Shown: piece by piece, positions 7,049-14,335 of the stretch
Numbering within the stretch: the first letter of the stretch is position 1
Layout: the number at the start of each line of letters is the position of its first letter
Source of the DNA: a virus
Strand: one strand, 5' to 3'
Length of the DNA: 31,489 nucleotides
Virus record (IMG/VR): IMGVR_UViG_3300037487_001700
Location: 1-31,489 of that record
The notes under the pieces: generated by a model
Told to the model about the DNA's origin: nothing
The model's database searches: none
What the model saw: only the letters and a program-made list of their open reading frames with translations
Program-made: the position numbers and the translations under genes

Positions 7049-7240
7049 ATGGAATATTTAATTTTATACGCATTATGCATTTCATTAATATTATATTATT
7101 TATTTGGCTGCTATTTTATCGGGAAACATGTCGACGATGTTAATAAATCGGGGTATAAAAAAGGATTCATTTTAATAGTTTGGATATATTATATGATGTA
7201 TCTTATGGGAATAGACGATAAAAGAGGATTGAAAAAATGA
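7049..7240 (+). CDS. Small two-helix membrane protein, 63 aa
   Basis: AGGAG (about 7036-7040) lies 8 nt before ATG 7049. Two hydrophobic stretches ([20 protein letters not shown] and [15 protein letters not shown]) flank a polar loop ([14 protein letters not shown]), and the tail is basic (DDKRGLKK), consistent with a small inner-membrane hairpin. The stop overlaps the start of the Rad50-like gene as ATGA. The function is not recognised. Confidence 0.6.
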   Translation: MEYLILYALCISLILYYLFGCYFIGKHVDDVNKSGYKKGFILIVWIYYMMYLMGIDDKRGLKK

Positions 7241-8976
7241 TCATCAAACTAACCACGCGCAATTTCATCGGAGTAGCTGACAATAGCTTCGATTTCGGCA
7301 CAATTAACCGGCTCACGGGCCGCAACGGCGGAGGCAAGACTTCTCTCGGACGAGCAATGCTTTTTGCGCTCACCGGCCTGTCTCCGCAGTTAACTGCAGC
7401 CGGAGCTGATTACATTGCTGACCCAGCGCTCACGATGCAAGTTGACCTCGAAACAAGTTTTGGAACTATTGCTTGCAAGCGCAGCAAAGCTTCACGCTCT
7501 GTCACAATCGACAAACTTCCGGTAACTGATGCTGTGCTTGAGCAACGCTTTGGAATGCCGCTTTTCGCTGTAGGCTGTATGTTTTGGCCTGAGTCTTTTT
7601 TCCAATTGCCGACGCAAAAACGCAGAGACCTTTTCATGGCGATAACTCCCGCGCAATACATACCTGCTATTTTCCGCTCAATAACAGAAAATATTGACCC
7701 TGCAATTGTAGACTGGGCGATGTCTCCGAAAGTTTTGCAAAGCGGATGGGCTTCCAAACGCCTCGCGCTTGAGCGAGACGTTGCAAAACTGCAGGGGCAA
7801 CTTGAAGAAATGCAGCGGAACACCTTAACATCCGTTGCAGATACTGGCGATCTTCAAAAGAATATGGCTTCAATGCAGCTTGAGTTTAATACTTTATCGA
7901 AACAACATGATTCAGATATCGCACAATCAATCAAAGCGGCACATTTTGAGGGGCAATTCGAGAGCTGGAAACGTATTAATATTCAGCGCATGGAAGCAAT
8001 TAAAGAAAATTCTGTCCGCAAAGAGCGGGCTTTAAAACTACAAGATACTAGCACATGGAAAAAAGAAGTCGAAGCTGTGCAGGAATTGCACAGAAAATCT
8101 AACCGACATTTTGAACTACTTGAGACCTCAATAGCTGCATCCAAGAAACAGCTAGCCAATGCGGAGATAATACCTCTTATATGTCACTTTTGCGGGCAAA
8201 AATGGCCTCACGCAAAAGTGGATACAACAAAAGAAGTTGACGCATTAGAGCGATTAAACAAAGATCGTGACGCACAAATCCAATTGATTAGCGAAATAGC
8301 AGAGCAATACAAGGAATCTGTTGATAAATTGGCCCGTACCGAAAGCGCAAATCGATTGTTGGAACCTGTACAATTGTTGGACGTTCCAGAAGCAAGCACT
8401 CCTCCAGAAAAAGTGGACACTCCCGATGCCGATGTAATGAGGAAAAACAAAGAGAGAATTGGCGAATTATCGGGATTGCTCGCAGCCGCAAAGCAAACAT
8501 TTATTCAATTAACAGCGCTGCAAACCCAAACCGCAGCGCATACTCAGCGGTTAATTCATACCAAAAAAGAGTTTGATGCATTAAATAAAGAGTTATCAAC
8601 AGCGCTGGCAGTCGAAAAAGCTTTACACCCAAAAACGGGCGTTTGGGCCATCGCCTTGAAGCAAAAGCTGACAACGATAGTTCTCCCTGGCTTTGATTTT
8701 AAATTCACGGAGACGCTTGCAAATGGCGAAGAACGAGATGCTTTTATCGTGGTCAGAAAAGAAGATGGCTGCCAAATTGAGAGCATGAGTAGTGGAGAAA
8801 AGATCAAATTTTGTTTGGCCCTCAGTTCTTTGATAGCGCAGTTAACCGAGAGTAAATTCAAAAGCTGTTTCCTTGAGCACACAGATTTGCTTGACGCAGT
8901 GCCAGCGCCTCGCGGGTTTCAAGTATTTGCGGAGCGGGTGACGAAAGAGGAACTGAAGATTGAGGTGGTGAAATGA
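7237..8976 (+). CDS. Rad50/SMC-like ABC ATPase with zinc hook
   Basis: The 579-aa protein begins [20 protein letters not shown], the usual first strand of RecF/Rad50/SMC heads, and has a Walker A motif at residues 28-35 (GRNGGGKTS). A central region with coiled-coil character contains C316-HF-C319 (ICHFCGQKWPH), a Rad50-type CxxC zinc hook. The ABC signature is SSGEK (residues 518-522). The Walker B region is weak: a hydrophobic strand then CFLEHTDLLD (about 544-553) rather than the usual hhhhDE. The coiled arms are short for this family. Rad50-type ATPases usually hold DNA ends for a nuclease; no Mre11/SbcD partner is seen, so it may work with the upstream exonuclease and RecT or a host nuclease. 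Codon use is richer in GC at its 5' part than its small neighbours. Confidence 0.8.
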   Translation: MIIKLTTRNFIGVADNSFDFGTINRLTGRNGGGKTSLGRAMLFALTGLSPQLTAAGADYIADPALTMQVDLETSFGTIACKRSKASRSVTIDKLPVTDAVLEQRFGMPLFAVGCMFWPESFFQLPTQKRRDLFMAITPAQYIPAIFRSITENIDPAIVDWAMSPKVLQSGWASKRLALERDVAKLQGQLEEMQRNTLTSVADTGDLQKNMASMQLEFNTLSKQHDSDIAQSIKAAHFEGQFESWKRINIQRMEAIKENSVRKERALKLQDTSTWKKEVEAVQELHRKSNRHFELLETSIAASKKQLANAEIIPLICHFCGQKWPHAKVDTTKEVDALERLNKDRDAQIQLISEIAEQYKESVDKLARTESANRLLEPVQLLDVPEASTPPEKVDTPDADVMRKNKERIGELSGLLAAAKQTFIQLTALQTQTAAHTQRLIHTKKEFDALNKELSTALAVEKALHPKTGVWAIALKQKLTTIVLPGFDFKFTETLANGEERDAFIVVRKEDGCQIESMSSGEKIKFCLALSSLIAQLTESKFKSCFLEHTDLLDAVPAPRGFQVFAERVTKEELKIEVVK

Positions 8977-9371
8977 GCGCCGAAGATTGGAAAGAATTAT
9001 GTTACGAAAATCGGCGATTGAAATTAGCTTTAGAAGAATGTTTAAAAAGCCAAAAGCAATATCAAAAAATTGCTGAAAATTACGGTAAAACTCTCCATAA
9101 TGTTATGGGAGTTTTCAAAGTAGCACCAATATTTGTAACACAAAATTATCCTAATGTTTTTGGGTACGATAAAAACACATTGGAGCGATGTTGTCTTGAT
9201 GAAGCTAGAAGCAAAATAGCTAAAATGATTCCGTACTCTGAAACAACAGTTGCGTTTGCTGATTCAATCGAAAAAACTTACTGCTTTTTAGTTACCGATG
9301 TAGAAGAAGAAAAAGAATCATTTGCTGGACCGTGGGATGAGAATGTACGAAAAGTGGAGGAGGAGGAATGA
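8973..9371 (+). CDS. Hypothetical protein, 132 aa
   Basis: The start overlaps the ATPase stop (ATGA). The N-terminal 45 residues form a charged helix (DWKELCYENRRLKLALEECL) with coiled-coil character; the remainder is mixed and the C-terminus is acidic (NVRKVEEEE). No known domain is recognised. Tight coupling to the Rad50-like gene suggests a partner or accessory role, but this is position only. Confidence 0.6.
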   Translation: MSAEDWKELCYENRRLKLALEECLKSQKQYQKIAENYGKTLHNVMGVFKVAPIFVTQNYPNVFGYDKNTLERCCLDEARSKIAKMIPYSETTVAFADSIEKTYCFLVTDVEEEKESFAGPWDENVRKVEEEE

Positions 9372-9511
9372 GCGAACAAGAATTGAGCGAAATAGACTTT
9401 GGTTTTTGCGAAAAGTGCAAGCGTGATTTGTCTCGTTTAGTGCAGTGCCAGTATTGCGGAAGATGCCTTGATTGTTGCACCTGCGCGGACAATCCTTTGG
9501 AGTGCTTTTGA
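9368..9511 (+). CDS. Small zinc-ribbon-like protein, 47 aa
   Basis: GGAGGAGG directly upstream and the ATGA overlap with the previous stop support ATG 9368. The short protein has FCEKCKRDL, then CQYCGRCLDCCTCAD and ends ECF: ten cysteines in 47 residues, with CxxC pairs expected to bind one or two zinc ions. Such mini zinc ribbons commonly mediate protein or nucleic-acid contacts. No specific family is recognised. Confidence 0.65.
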   Translation: MSEQELSEIDFGFCEKCKRDLSRLVQCQYCGRCLDCCTCADNPLECF

Positions 9512-9717
9512 AAATTCACAAAGACGACAAAGACAATCTCAAATTAGCCATAGCATTCCCGTTTTTCATAGCGTGGTTTGTAGGTAATGCGGTTTGGATG
9601 GCTTCAACTACGCCTTCTGGTTTCCGCGAATTTGTATACAACGGATCAAGCCTATTCTGGTTTATTGCAATAGCTTTGTTCCTCAATCATTTAAGGAAGG
9701 GCACTTTCGCTGGCTAA
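9508..9717 (+). CDS. Small membrane protein, 69 aa, TTG start
   Basis: TTG 9508 overlaps the previous stop as TTGA and has GGAG (9499-9502) 5 nt upstream; the longer in-frame start at 9472 lies within the zinc-ribbon gene and is less likely. Two hydrophobic segments (LAIAFPFFIAWFVGNAVWM and SLFWFIAIALFLNHL) are joined by a short loop, and the N-terminus is charged (KIHKDDKDNLK). It is a predicted two-helix membrane protein of unknown role, last in this transcript before a 208-bp non-coding gap. Confidence 0.55.
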   Translation: MKIHKDDKDNLKLAIAFPFFIAWFVGNAVWMASTTPSGFREFVYNGSSLFWFIAIALFLNHLRKGTFAG

Positions 9718-9925
9718 TTATCTTGACCCGAATCCATGCACGCCTAATCTCTTTGCTAATCAAAAATCCCGAAATGTTAACGGCTAAACTCAAACTCCCA
9801 AAAACCCAATAGTATCGGTTGACTTCAAAAAATAAGTTGGCCGGCCTTCTTTACAAAAAGTAATTACTAGGCTATTTACATCTACGTCAATCCATAAAAA
9901 CATATCTCATCGCACGGAGTAGCAC
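9718..9925 (+). other. Intergenic region before the replication module
   Basis: No convincing gene lies in these 208 bp; a 25-codon open stretch at its left end lacks a normal start. It contains the palindrome GGCCGGCC (about 9839-9846) and a promoter-like pair at 9850-9878. It is the longest gap on this strand inside the early region and is the likely control region for the replication genes. Confidence 0.5.
9850..9878 (+). promoter_or_regulatory. Sigma70-like promoter for the replication module
   Basis: TTTACA (9850-9855), a 17-nt spacer and TATTTA (9873-9878) match a sigma70-type promoter at five of six -35 and four of six -10 positions. It lies 48 nt before the HTH gene at 9926. The 17-nt spacing is the same as at the 4369 promoter. 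Confidence 0.45.
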
Positions 9926-10114
9926 ATGAGAGAAAAAGTAGCAGAGTTAAAAGCTTTAATCGGAGCTAAGTCTGATCAAAGACTCGCAACAGTATTGGGT
10001 CTCAGTATTCATTGTATCGCGAAATGGAAAGCGGGAAAAACAAGGCCGTCTTATTTAGCACAGGAGAAGATTGATGCTTTAGTTAAAAAGCATTCGAAAG
10101 GGGCAAAGTCGTGA
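9926..10114 (+). CDS. Small helix-turn-helix DNA-binding protein, 62 aa
   Basis: CGGAG lies about 9 nt before ATG 9926. The protein is almost only an XRE/Cro-type helix-turn-helix: SDQRLATVLGLSIHCIAKWK, with the second helix starting after GLS, and a basic tail (KKHSKGAKS). It is Cro-sized and first in the replication transcript, so it is a candidate regulator of this operon through the gap at 9718-9925. The stop overlaps the next GTG start as GTGA. No cognate CI-like repressor or integrase is visible, so a lysogeny switch cannot be claimed. Confidence 0.7.
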   Translation: MREKVAELKALIGAKSDQRLATVLGLSIHCIAKWKAGKTRPSYLAQEKIDALVKKHSKGAKS

Positions 10115-11694
10115 AAGCAATTAAAACCAAGTATGGGAGCTACACATTTAGATCAAGGACGGAGGCGAGGTGGGCGGCTTTCTTTGATGCGTTTGATGTT
10201 AAATGGCAGTATGAACCACAGGGATATGTATTAAATAATGGTAAATGTTATTTGCCCGATTTTTATATTGCTGGTTTTGGCTTTGTTGAGGTTAAAGCAG
10301 CATTAGATGACGAATCGTTTGATAAGATAAAGTGCCTATATAATAGCATGCAAGAGAGTGGATGTGAATATAAAAATCAGTATTGTCTATTATTATCAGG
10401 TATTCCTAGACAAAATATGTATCAAGGGTATTTGTATTTTTCCATGATGGATGAAGACAGTAAAGTCTGCGCGTATAGAATTGGATGTTTATTTTATTGC
10501 TGTAATGGCGTTCCGCTATTAAAATTACATGATGAATCATATATGCTTTTTACCCAAGACCAAGCATTAAAAATTTCTCGGCAATATTTTTTTAAATTCA
10601 ATCTTCCTGAAGATGCGTTTGAGTATGCCATGGGACAGCAATTTGAAAACAAGAGGGGAAAAATGGCGCGGATCAATCTTGAAGACGATTTGTGGATCGA
10701 TTCCAGATTAGTAAAAGCGAACATGTTGGCAACTTCTCGCTACACGTTGCTTGAGTCTGGTTGCGTTTGCTTGGGTTTGCTTGATTTCGCTTGCCATGAC
10801 CTCATTTTGGGCGCTTGCATCAGAGCATGGAAACTTGCACAAAAATACTGGGTTAGGGGCGAAAATCCAGAATTTATTCCAATCGAAAAATGGGGGCAAG
10901 GACAATTCCCAAAAGAGCTTTTTGAAGTCGGTTTGGCGGTTTTGGTGGAAAATGGACAGTCGGTTTACATGAGCGGATCAGAAGAACAGTTCCACTGGTT
11001 GACCGTAAAAAAGAAAAATGGAGGAAAAGGAGGCACGGAAAGAGCGCGAAAAGCTAAAGAAAAACAATTGCTTGCAAGCGAATCCAAGCAAAGTCAAGCA
11101 AAGTCAAGCAAAGTCAAGCAAAGTCAAGCAAACCTACCCTCTTCCTCTTCCTCTTCCTCTTCCTCCAACTCTTTCTCTTTTTCGGAAGAAAATACAAATA
11201 CAAGAAAGTGTGATTGGAAAATTCCCGCGTCTGCCGACGCTGGCTCACCTGGCGGCGAGCCGATCACGCATTTGGAGCCAGAGGCTCTTAAAAAATCAAA
11301 AGGAAAAAAGAGGAAGGAAAAGCCCGACGTAGTAATTCCTCCTGATTTGCCATTCACGATTGAGCGAGCAATGCAAATCTGGAATGAGAATAAATCTGCA
11401 AAACAACCAGGAGCAGAAGAAATAAATCAAGAGCGCGTTGATCTAATTGGCAACAAAATGAAAACATTCAAAACAGAAGAACAATGGATTGCAGCGGTAA
11501 AAAACATAGCAAGTTCTGAGTGGCACAATGGAATGGGATCAAATAAATGGAAGGCGAAATTTGAATGGTTTTTGAGCGATAAAGGAACGACATTTTTTGA
11601 GGGATATACACAAAGCGAAGGCTTTGACCCCAAACAACGTAAATTTAACCACGAAGCAAACCCTGCAACAAAATTCACAACAAGGAACTTTTAA
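10111..11694 (+). CDS. Fusion of a PD-(D/E)XK nuclease domain with a phage replication initiator-like protein
   Basis: GTG 10111 overlaps the previous stop (GTGA). Residues 1 to about 120 form a nuclease-like domain: YTFRSRTEARWAAFFDAFDV (E19), YLPDFYI (D50) and FVEVKAA (E60, K62). From Met185 (ATG 10663, preceded by GAGGGG at 10653-10658) begins MARINLEDDLWID, followed by WKLAQKYW, then GSEEQFHWL, a long Lys/Ser/Gln linker with a nine-Ser run, and a C-terminal helical domain (IERAMQIWNEN, WIAAVKNIASSEWHNG). That second part resembles phage replication initiator/DnaD-like proteins that recruit a DnaC-type loader, which is the next gene. An in-frame internal start could yield a shorter initiator alone. 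Repeat blocks inside the gene look like origin iterons. The nuclease role (processing or host DNA attack) is unknown. Confidence 0.75.
   Translation: MKAIKTKYGSYTFRSRTEARWAAFFDAFDVKWQYEPQGYVLNNGKCYLPDFYIAGFGFVEVKAALDDESFDKIKCLYNSMQESGCEYKNQYCLLLSGIPRQNMYQGYLYFSMMDEDSKVCAYRIGCLFYCCNGVPLLKLHDESYMLFTQDQALKISRQYFFKFNLPEDAFEYAMGQQFENKRGKMARINLEDDLWIDSRLVKANMLATSRYTLLESGCVCLGLLDFACHDLILGACIRAWKLAQKYWVRGENPEFIPIEKWGQGQFPKELFEVGLAVLVENGQSVYMSGSEEQFHWLTVKKKNGGKGGTERARKAKEKQLLASESKQSQAKSSKVKQSQANLPSSSSSSSSSNSFSFSEENTNTRKCDWKIPASADAGSPGGEPITHLEPEALKKSKGKKRKEKPDVVIPPDLPFTIERAMQIWNENKSAKQPGAEEINQERVDLIGNKMKTFKTEEQWIAAVKNIASSEWHNGMGSNKWKAKFEWFLSDKGTTFFEGYTQSEGFDPKQRKFNHEANPATKFTTRNF
10746..10795 (+). repeat. 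Iteron-like block A: TTTGCTTG repeats, 10-bp period
   Basis: Five 10-bp steps run from 10746 to 10795: GTTGCTTGAG, a degenerate copy, TTTGCTTGGG, TTTGCTTGAT and TTCGCTTGCC. The core TTTGCTTG is the reverse complement of the CAAGCAAA core in block B, about 290 bp downstream. The spacing of one helical turn puts all cores on the same face of the DNA. They lie in the initiator coding sequence, as in lambda-like origins. Confidence 0.7.
11085..11132 (+). repeat. Iteron-like block B: CAAGCAAAGT tandem repeats, 10-bp period
   Basis: Four perfect copies of CAAGCAAAGT (11085-11124) and a fifth core CAAGCAAA (11125-11132) follow the palindrome GCTTGCAAGC (11070-11079). A pyrimidine-rich tract of CTTCCT repeats follows to about 11165. 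The period of 10 is not a multiple of three, so the repeat cannot be explained by a protein repeat of that length, which favours DNA-level selection for initiator binding. Confidence 0.8.
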
Positions 11695-12407
11695 TGCAAA
11701 AAATATGTAAAATATGCAAGAAAATACAACAAACAAAACGTCTTTATGGAATCGACTTTCCAATAAACGAAGGTCATGAAGAGTGCTTAATAATTGAACG
11801 CGCTCAAGAAGAAATAAAAGAAAAAAACAAATATGAAGCAGAAAAACAGGCGCATCGACAAAATTTACTTTTTTCTGGGTTTGCTGGTGCCTCAATCGAT
11901 TGGAGGAGGCGGACGTGGGAGCAATGGGTTGAAAACGATGAAAATAAGGGCGTGACGGAGCTTTTGAAGGGCTTGGGATACGAAGCCAAGGGGCTTGTGC
12001 TTTCTGGAGCTCCTGGGGTCGGAAAAACGCATTTGCTTGTAGCGACCGCAGTTCAAATGGTTTTAGATCACGGCAAGGAAATCAAATTCATTCGTTTTTC
12101 GACATGGGCCGACGAAATGAGATCTGTAAATTTTGAGCACGCTGGCGAAATGTTAAAAACCCTACAATCTTCCGATGCGCTTTTTATTGATGATATTGGA
12201 GCAAGTTCAATTACAGAGCATATTGAGGATAAGTTTATTAGGATTTTAGACTATAGATTAGAGTTTAATATGCAAACGTATATTTCAACAAATCTTTCTC
12301 AAGACGAGGCGGCAAAGGCATTTTCGCCAAGAGTTTTTTCAAGACTCACAGGATTATGTGAGTGGATTAATATTTTAAATATTAAAAAAGATTGGAGAAA
12401 TAAATAA
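11694..12407 (+). CDS. DnaC/IstB-like AAA+ ATPase, putative helicase loader
   Basis: ATG 11694 overlaps the initiator stop as TAATG. The 237-aa protein has a small N-terminal Cys cluster (KICKICKK, then HEECL), a Walker A motif at about residues 105-112 (GAPGVGKT), Walker B at 161-168 (DALFIDDIG) and sensor 1 in QTYISTNLSQ. An arginine-rich SPRVFSRLTG follows, as expected for DnaC and phage loaders. These proteins load the replicative helicase at an origin marked by the phage initiator, which here is the adjacent upstream gene. No helicase or polymerase is in the window, so host enzymes are probably recruited. Length is close to that of E. coli DnaC (about 245 aa). Confidence 0.85.
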   Translation: MQKICKICKKIQQTKRLYGIDFPINEGHEECLIIERAQEEIKEKNKYEAEKQAHRQNLLFSGFAGASIDWRRRTWEQWVENDENKGVTELLKGLGYEAKGLVLSGAPGVGKTHLLVATAVQMVLDHGKEIKFIRFSTWADEMRSVNFEHAGEMLKTLQSSDALFIDDIGASSITEHIEDKFIRILDYRLEFNMQTYISTNLSQDEAAKAFSPRVFSRLTGLCEWINILNIKKDWRNK

Positions 12408-12408
12408 A

Positions 12409-12678
12409 ATGCAAGAGCTGACCAAGGATGGTGAGTTTGGATTAATTGATGAAGTTAGCAGGGAATCAAAGCACGATCTTAATTGTATATTTTGTAGATC
12501 AGAAGTTTTTATGCCAGACGAAAATGCAGCGCAAAGACACGCAGAAAAAGAGGCGGCGAAATTAAAAGCAAGGGGTTATTTGATAGCTAGTATTAAAAAA
12601 ATAGAATCTAAAATTAACGAGAGAAAATGTTATTGGCATCATATTTATATAACAACAATACTAGGCAAGGAGAAATGA
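12409..12678 (+). CDS. Hypothetical protein with a CxxC motif, 89 aa
   Basis: The protein starts 1 nt after the loader stop; the nearest Shine-Dalgarno-like GGAG is about 12 nt away, so initiation may depend on coupling. It contains NCIFCRSEVF (CxxC) near residue 24 and later WHH, which might complete a metal site, linked by a helical Ala/Lys-rich segment. No family is recognised. The stop overlaps the next start as ATGA. Confidence 0.55.
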   Translation: MQELTKDGEFGLIDEVSRESKHDLNCIFCRSEVFMPDENAAQRHAEKEAAKLKARGYLIASIKKIESKINERKCYWHHIYITTILGKEK

Positions 12679-13070
12679 AAATGACAGAACAGGAAATTAT
12701 CGAAGCAATTAAAAACGGGAAAAAAATTGAATATAAAGTTGGGGTTATTGATGGAGAAAATAAGGCAATAACTGAACATATATGGATTGAACATAAGGGC
12801 CTGAATAATTCGTACAGTTCGTTAGCAGAGAAATTAACTAAACACGAGTTTAGAATAAAGACTTTTGAATGGAGATTCAAAAGTGTAGAAACTTTTATTA
12901 AAAATGGTTTGAAAATATATTCGGGAGACGATGAGGGATTTTTTATTGCTTACAAAGAAGGGTATGGGATTAAATTAAAATGGTCTGATTTAAAAGAAGA
13001 AGTTAATCCAGGATTGCACGTTGGGCTTGTTGGGCTGATAGAAAATTTATGTGACAAAATTGAATTGTGA
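12675..13070 (+). CDS. Hypothetical protein, 131 aa
   Basis: AAGGAG (12667-12672) ends 2 nt before ATG 12675 and 8 nt before the in-frame ATG 12681, so the shorter form may be the real one. The sequence is lysine-rich and of mixed helix and strand (EQEIIEAIKNGKKIEYKVGV); it opens with a motif common in small phage proteins that modulate other factors (EIIEAIKNGKKIEYK). No catalytic motif or membrane segment is seen. The function is unknown. Confidence 0.6.
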   Translation: MKMTEQEIIEAIKNGKKIEYKVGVIDGENKAITEHIWIEHKGLNNSYSSLAEKLTKHEFRIKTFEWRFKSVETFIKNGLKIYSGDDEGFFIAYKEGYGIKLKWSDLKEEVNPGLHVGLVGLIENLCDKIEL

Positions 13071-13107
13071 GCGCGACACCGACGAATGAACAAAGGAGAA
13101 ATAAAAC

Positions 13108-13293
13108 ATGTTACCAATTCAGATATTTTTAAGTTTTTATCAAATATGTATGCCAAATAATCAGGCTGATTTTACGCAATGCTTAAATCAGATGACCGTA
13201 TGTTATTTTGCAAACGCTGATTTGAAGATGAAAGAAGACGAAATGGCGATGGAAAACTGTGCAGAAAATATTAACCCTGGAGAAATGAGATGA
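13108..13293 (+). CDS. Small hypothetical protein, 61 aa
   Basis: AAAGGAG (about 13092-13098) stands about 9 nt before ATG 13108. The predicted peptide has a hydrophobic N-terminus (PIQIFLSFYQIC) and an acidic Met-rich C-terminus (MKEDEMAMENCAENINPGEM), with four Cys. The stop overlaps the next start (ATGA). It is not recognised and is kept because of the site and the coupled neighbour. Confidence 0.45.
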   Translation: MLPIQIFLSFYQICMPNNQADFTQCLNQMTVCYFANADLKMKEDEMAMENCAENINPGEMR

Positions 13294-13397
13294 TAATTAG
13301 AACGAAAATCGAATGGTTTATTTTGGGAGTTATTACAACTGGGGCTGTGTTGATTGCTTACGCTGCGATCAAGGCAATTGTTTTAACGCTGATTTGA
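13290..13397 (+). CDS. Single-pass membrane micropeptide, 35 aa
   Basis: ATG 13290 overlaps the previous stop (ATGA) and has GGAG about 8 nt upstream (13279-13282). It encodes MIIRTKIEWF followed by a continuous hydrophobic helix (ILGVITTGAVLIAYAAIKAI) with a short tail. Small single-helix proteins are common in phage early regions and often alter host membrane functions, but no role can be assigned. Confidence 0.5.
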   Translation: MIIRTKIEWFILGVITTGAVLIAYAAIKAIVLTLI

Positions 13398-13408
13398 GGA
13401 GGGAATAA

Positions 13409-14029
13409 ATGGCAAATAGATCGTGCGGAAATTGTGCTCACTCAGAAAGATCATATGCGCTTTGCAAAAAGGAGAATTGCTTCAATGGGACTGGGCCAGG
13501 TTGGGTACATAAATTTGATTTGGACAAGGTAAGAAATCACAATCAAATAATTGCAAAAAAAGAACGTGCATTATCCGAGTGTGATTTTTGCGCTCATAAA
13601 AATAAGCTTTGGGATTGGTACCCTTGTTGTGTATGTAAAGGTATTAATTCAAACAAGTTCGAGGAGAAACAAATGGAAATGAGTCAAATAGAAGCAAAAG
13701 AACCGGATTATTCTTTTAATCCAAGCATTATCGCAGCAATGAAAGAAGGGAAAAGCGTTTGGTGTAGCAAAACAGATTGTTTGAAATGGTTTGAATTTGA
13801 TAAAGGAGATGCAGATGAATATTGGATTTCTGCGGTATGGAGATTTAAATGGGCGCTCGAAAAGCCAAAAACTAAAGTGAAAAAATGGCAGTGGATCTAT
13901 AAATCGGACGGCTGTTATGATCTTACTACATTGAATTTTGCGACAAAAATTGAAGCCCGAAAAGCGATTTTTTCAGATATTGAAAGCATCGAGCCATGGC
14001 TTCCAAGTGAGATAGAAATCGAGGAATAA
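13409..14029 (+). CDS. Cysteine-rich hypothetical protein, 206 aa
   Basis: GGAGGG (13398-13403) is 5 nt before ATG 13409. The N-terminal 80 residues hold two similar Cys clusters: SCGNCAHSE...CKKENC and ECDFCAHKN...CCVCKG, each of CxxC type and probably each binding zinc. The C-terminal part (about residues 95-200) has SIIAAMKEGKSVWC and KWQWIYKSDGCYDLTTLNF and looks like a DUF-like alpha/beta domain common in phage accessory proteins (IxAAMKEGKxVW). It may be two modules. The function is unknown; the neighbour is an HNH protein. Confidence 0.6.
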   Translation: MANRSCGNCAHSERSYALCKKENCFNGTGPGWVHKFDLDKVRNHNQIIAKKERALSECDFCAHKNKLWDWYPCCVCKGINSNKFEEKQMEMSQIEAKEPDYSFNPSIIAAMKEGKSVWCSKTDCLKWFEFDKGDADEYWISAVWRFKWALEKPKTKVKKWQWIYKSDGCYDLTTLNFATKIEARKAIFSDIESIEPWLPSEIEIEE

Positions 14030-14335
14030 ATGGCAAAAAAGAATCCCATGAAAACTCCCAGGTCGAAGGTCGTTGATGCAGTACGCCGTTTGTTTATGCG
14101 CAGCCGTGAACGCGGATGGAAGATTAAACAACAGAGATATTGTTGTGAAATCTGCGGAGCAAAGCAATCAAAAGCAAAGGGCCGAGAAGTTAAAATCGAA
14201 GTTCATCATCGCTCAGGCATCGGAAACTGGGCAGCAATTGCGGAATCAATTTACAAAACAGTTTTGAATTTGGCAGATTTGCAGGTACTATGCGAGAAAT
14301 GTCACGACAAACAACACGCGGAGAAAAAAGAATGA
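14030..14335 (+). CDS. HNH family endonuclease-like protein, 101 aa
   Basis: The start follows the previous stop without a gap. A basic N-terminus (RSKVVDAVRRLFMRSRERGW) leads to CEICGAKQS, then EVHHRSGIGNW and LQVLCEKCHDKQH: the two CxxC pairs and the HH...N...H order match a zinc-stabilised HNH nuclease. Small HNH proteins in phages cut or nick DNA in packaging, homing or other tasks; the gene lies far from terminase here, so a packaging role is not supported by context. All visible active-site residues are present. Confidence 0.8.
   Translation: MAKKNPMKTPRSKVVDAVRRLFMRSRERGWKIKQQRYCCEICGAKQSKAKGREVKIEVHHRSGIGNWAAIAESIYKTVLNLADLQVLCEKCHDKQHAEKKE

Noticed and set aside
7410-7823. Minus-strand ORF of 137 codons opposite the Rad50-like gene
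   Set aside because: It is a shadow of a well supported ATPase frame with Walker A just before it.
9594-9812. Plus-strand ORF of 72 codons overlapping the TTG-start membrane gene
   Set aside because: It has no ribosome site and overlaps a more plausible two-helix membrane protein in another frame.
9926-10114. CI/Cro-type lysogeny switch
   Set aside because: Only one small HTH gene is seen, with no repressor partner, integrase or attachment site in the window.
11085-11132. CRISPR array
   Set aside because: The repeats are 10 bp and directly adjacent, without spacers; they fit iterons better.
11018-11332. Second frame through the repeat and linker part of the initiator gene
   Set aside because: Its openness comes from the low-complexity repeats; the initiator frame fits known domains on both sides.
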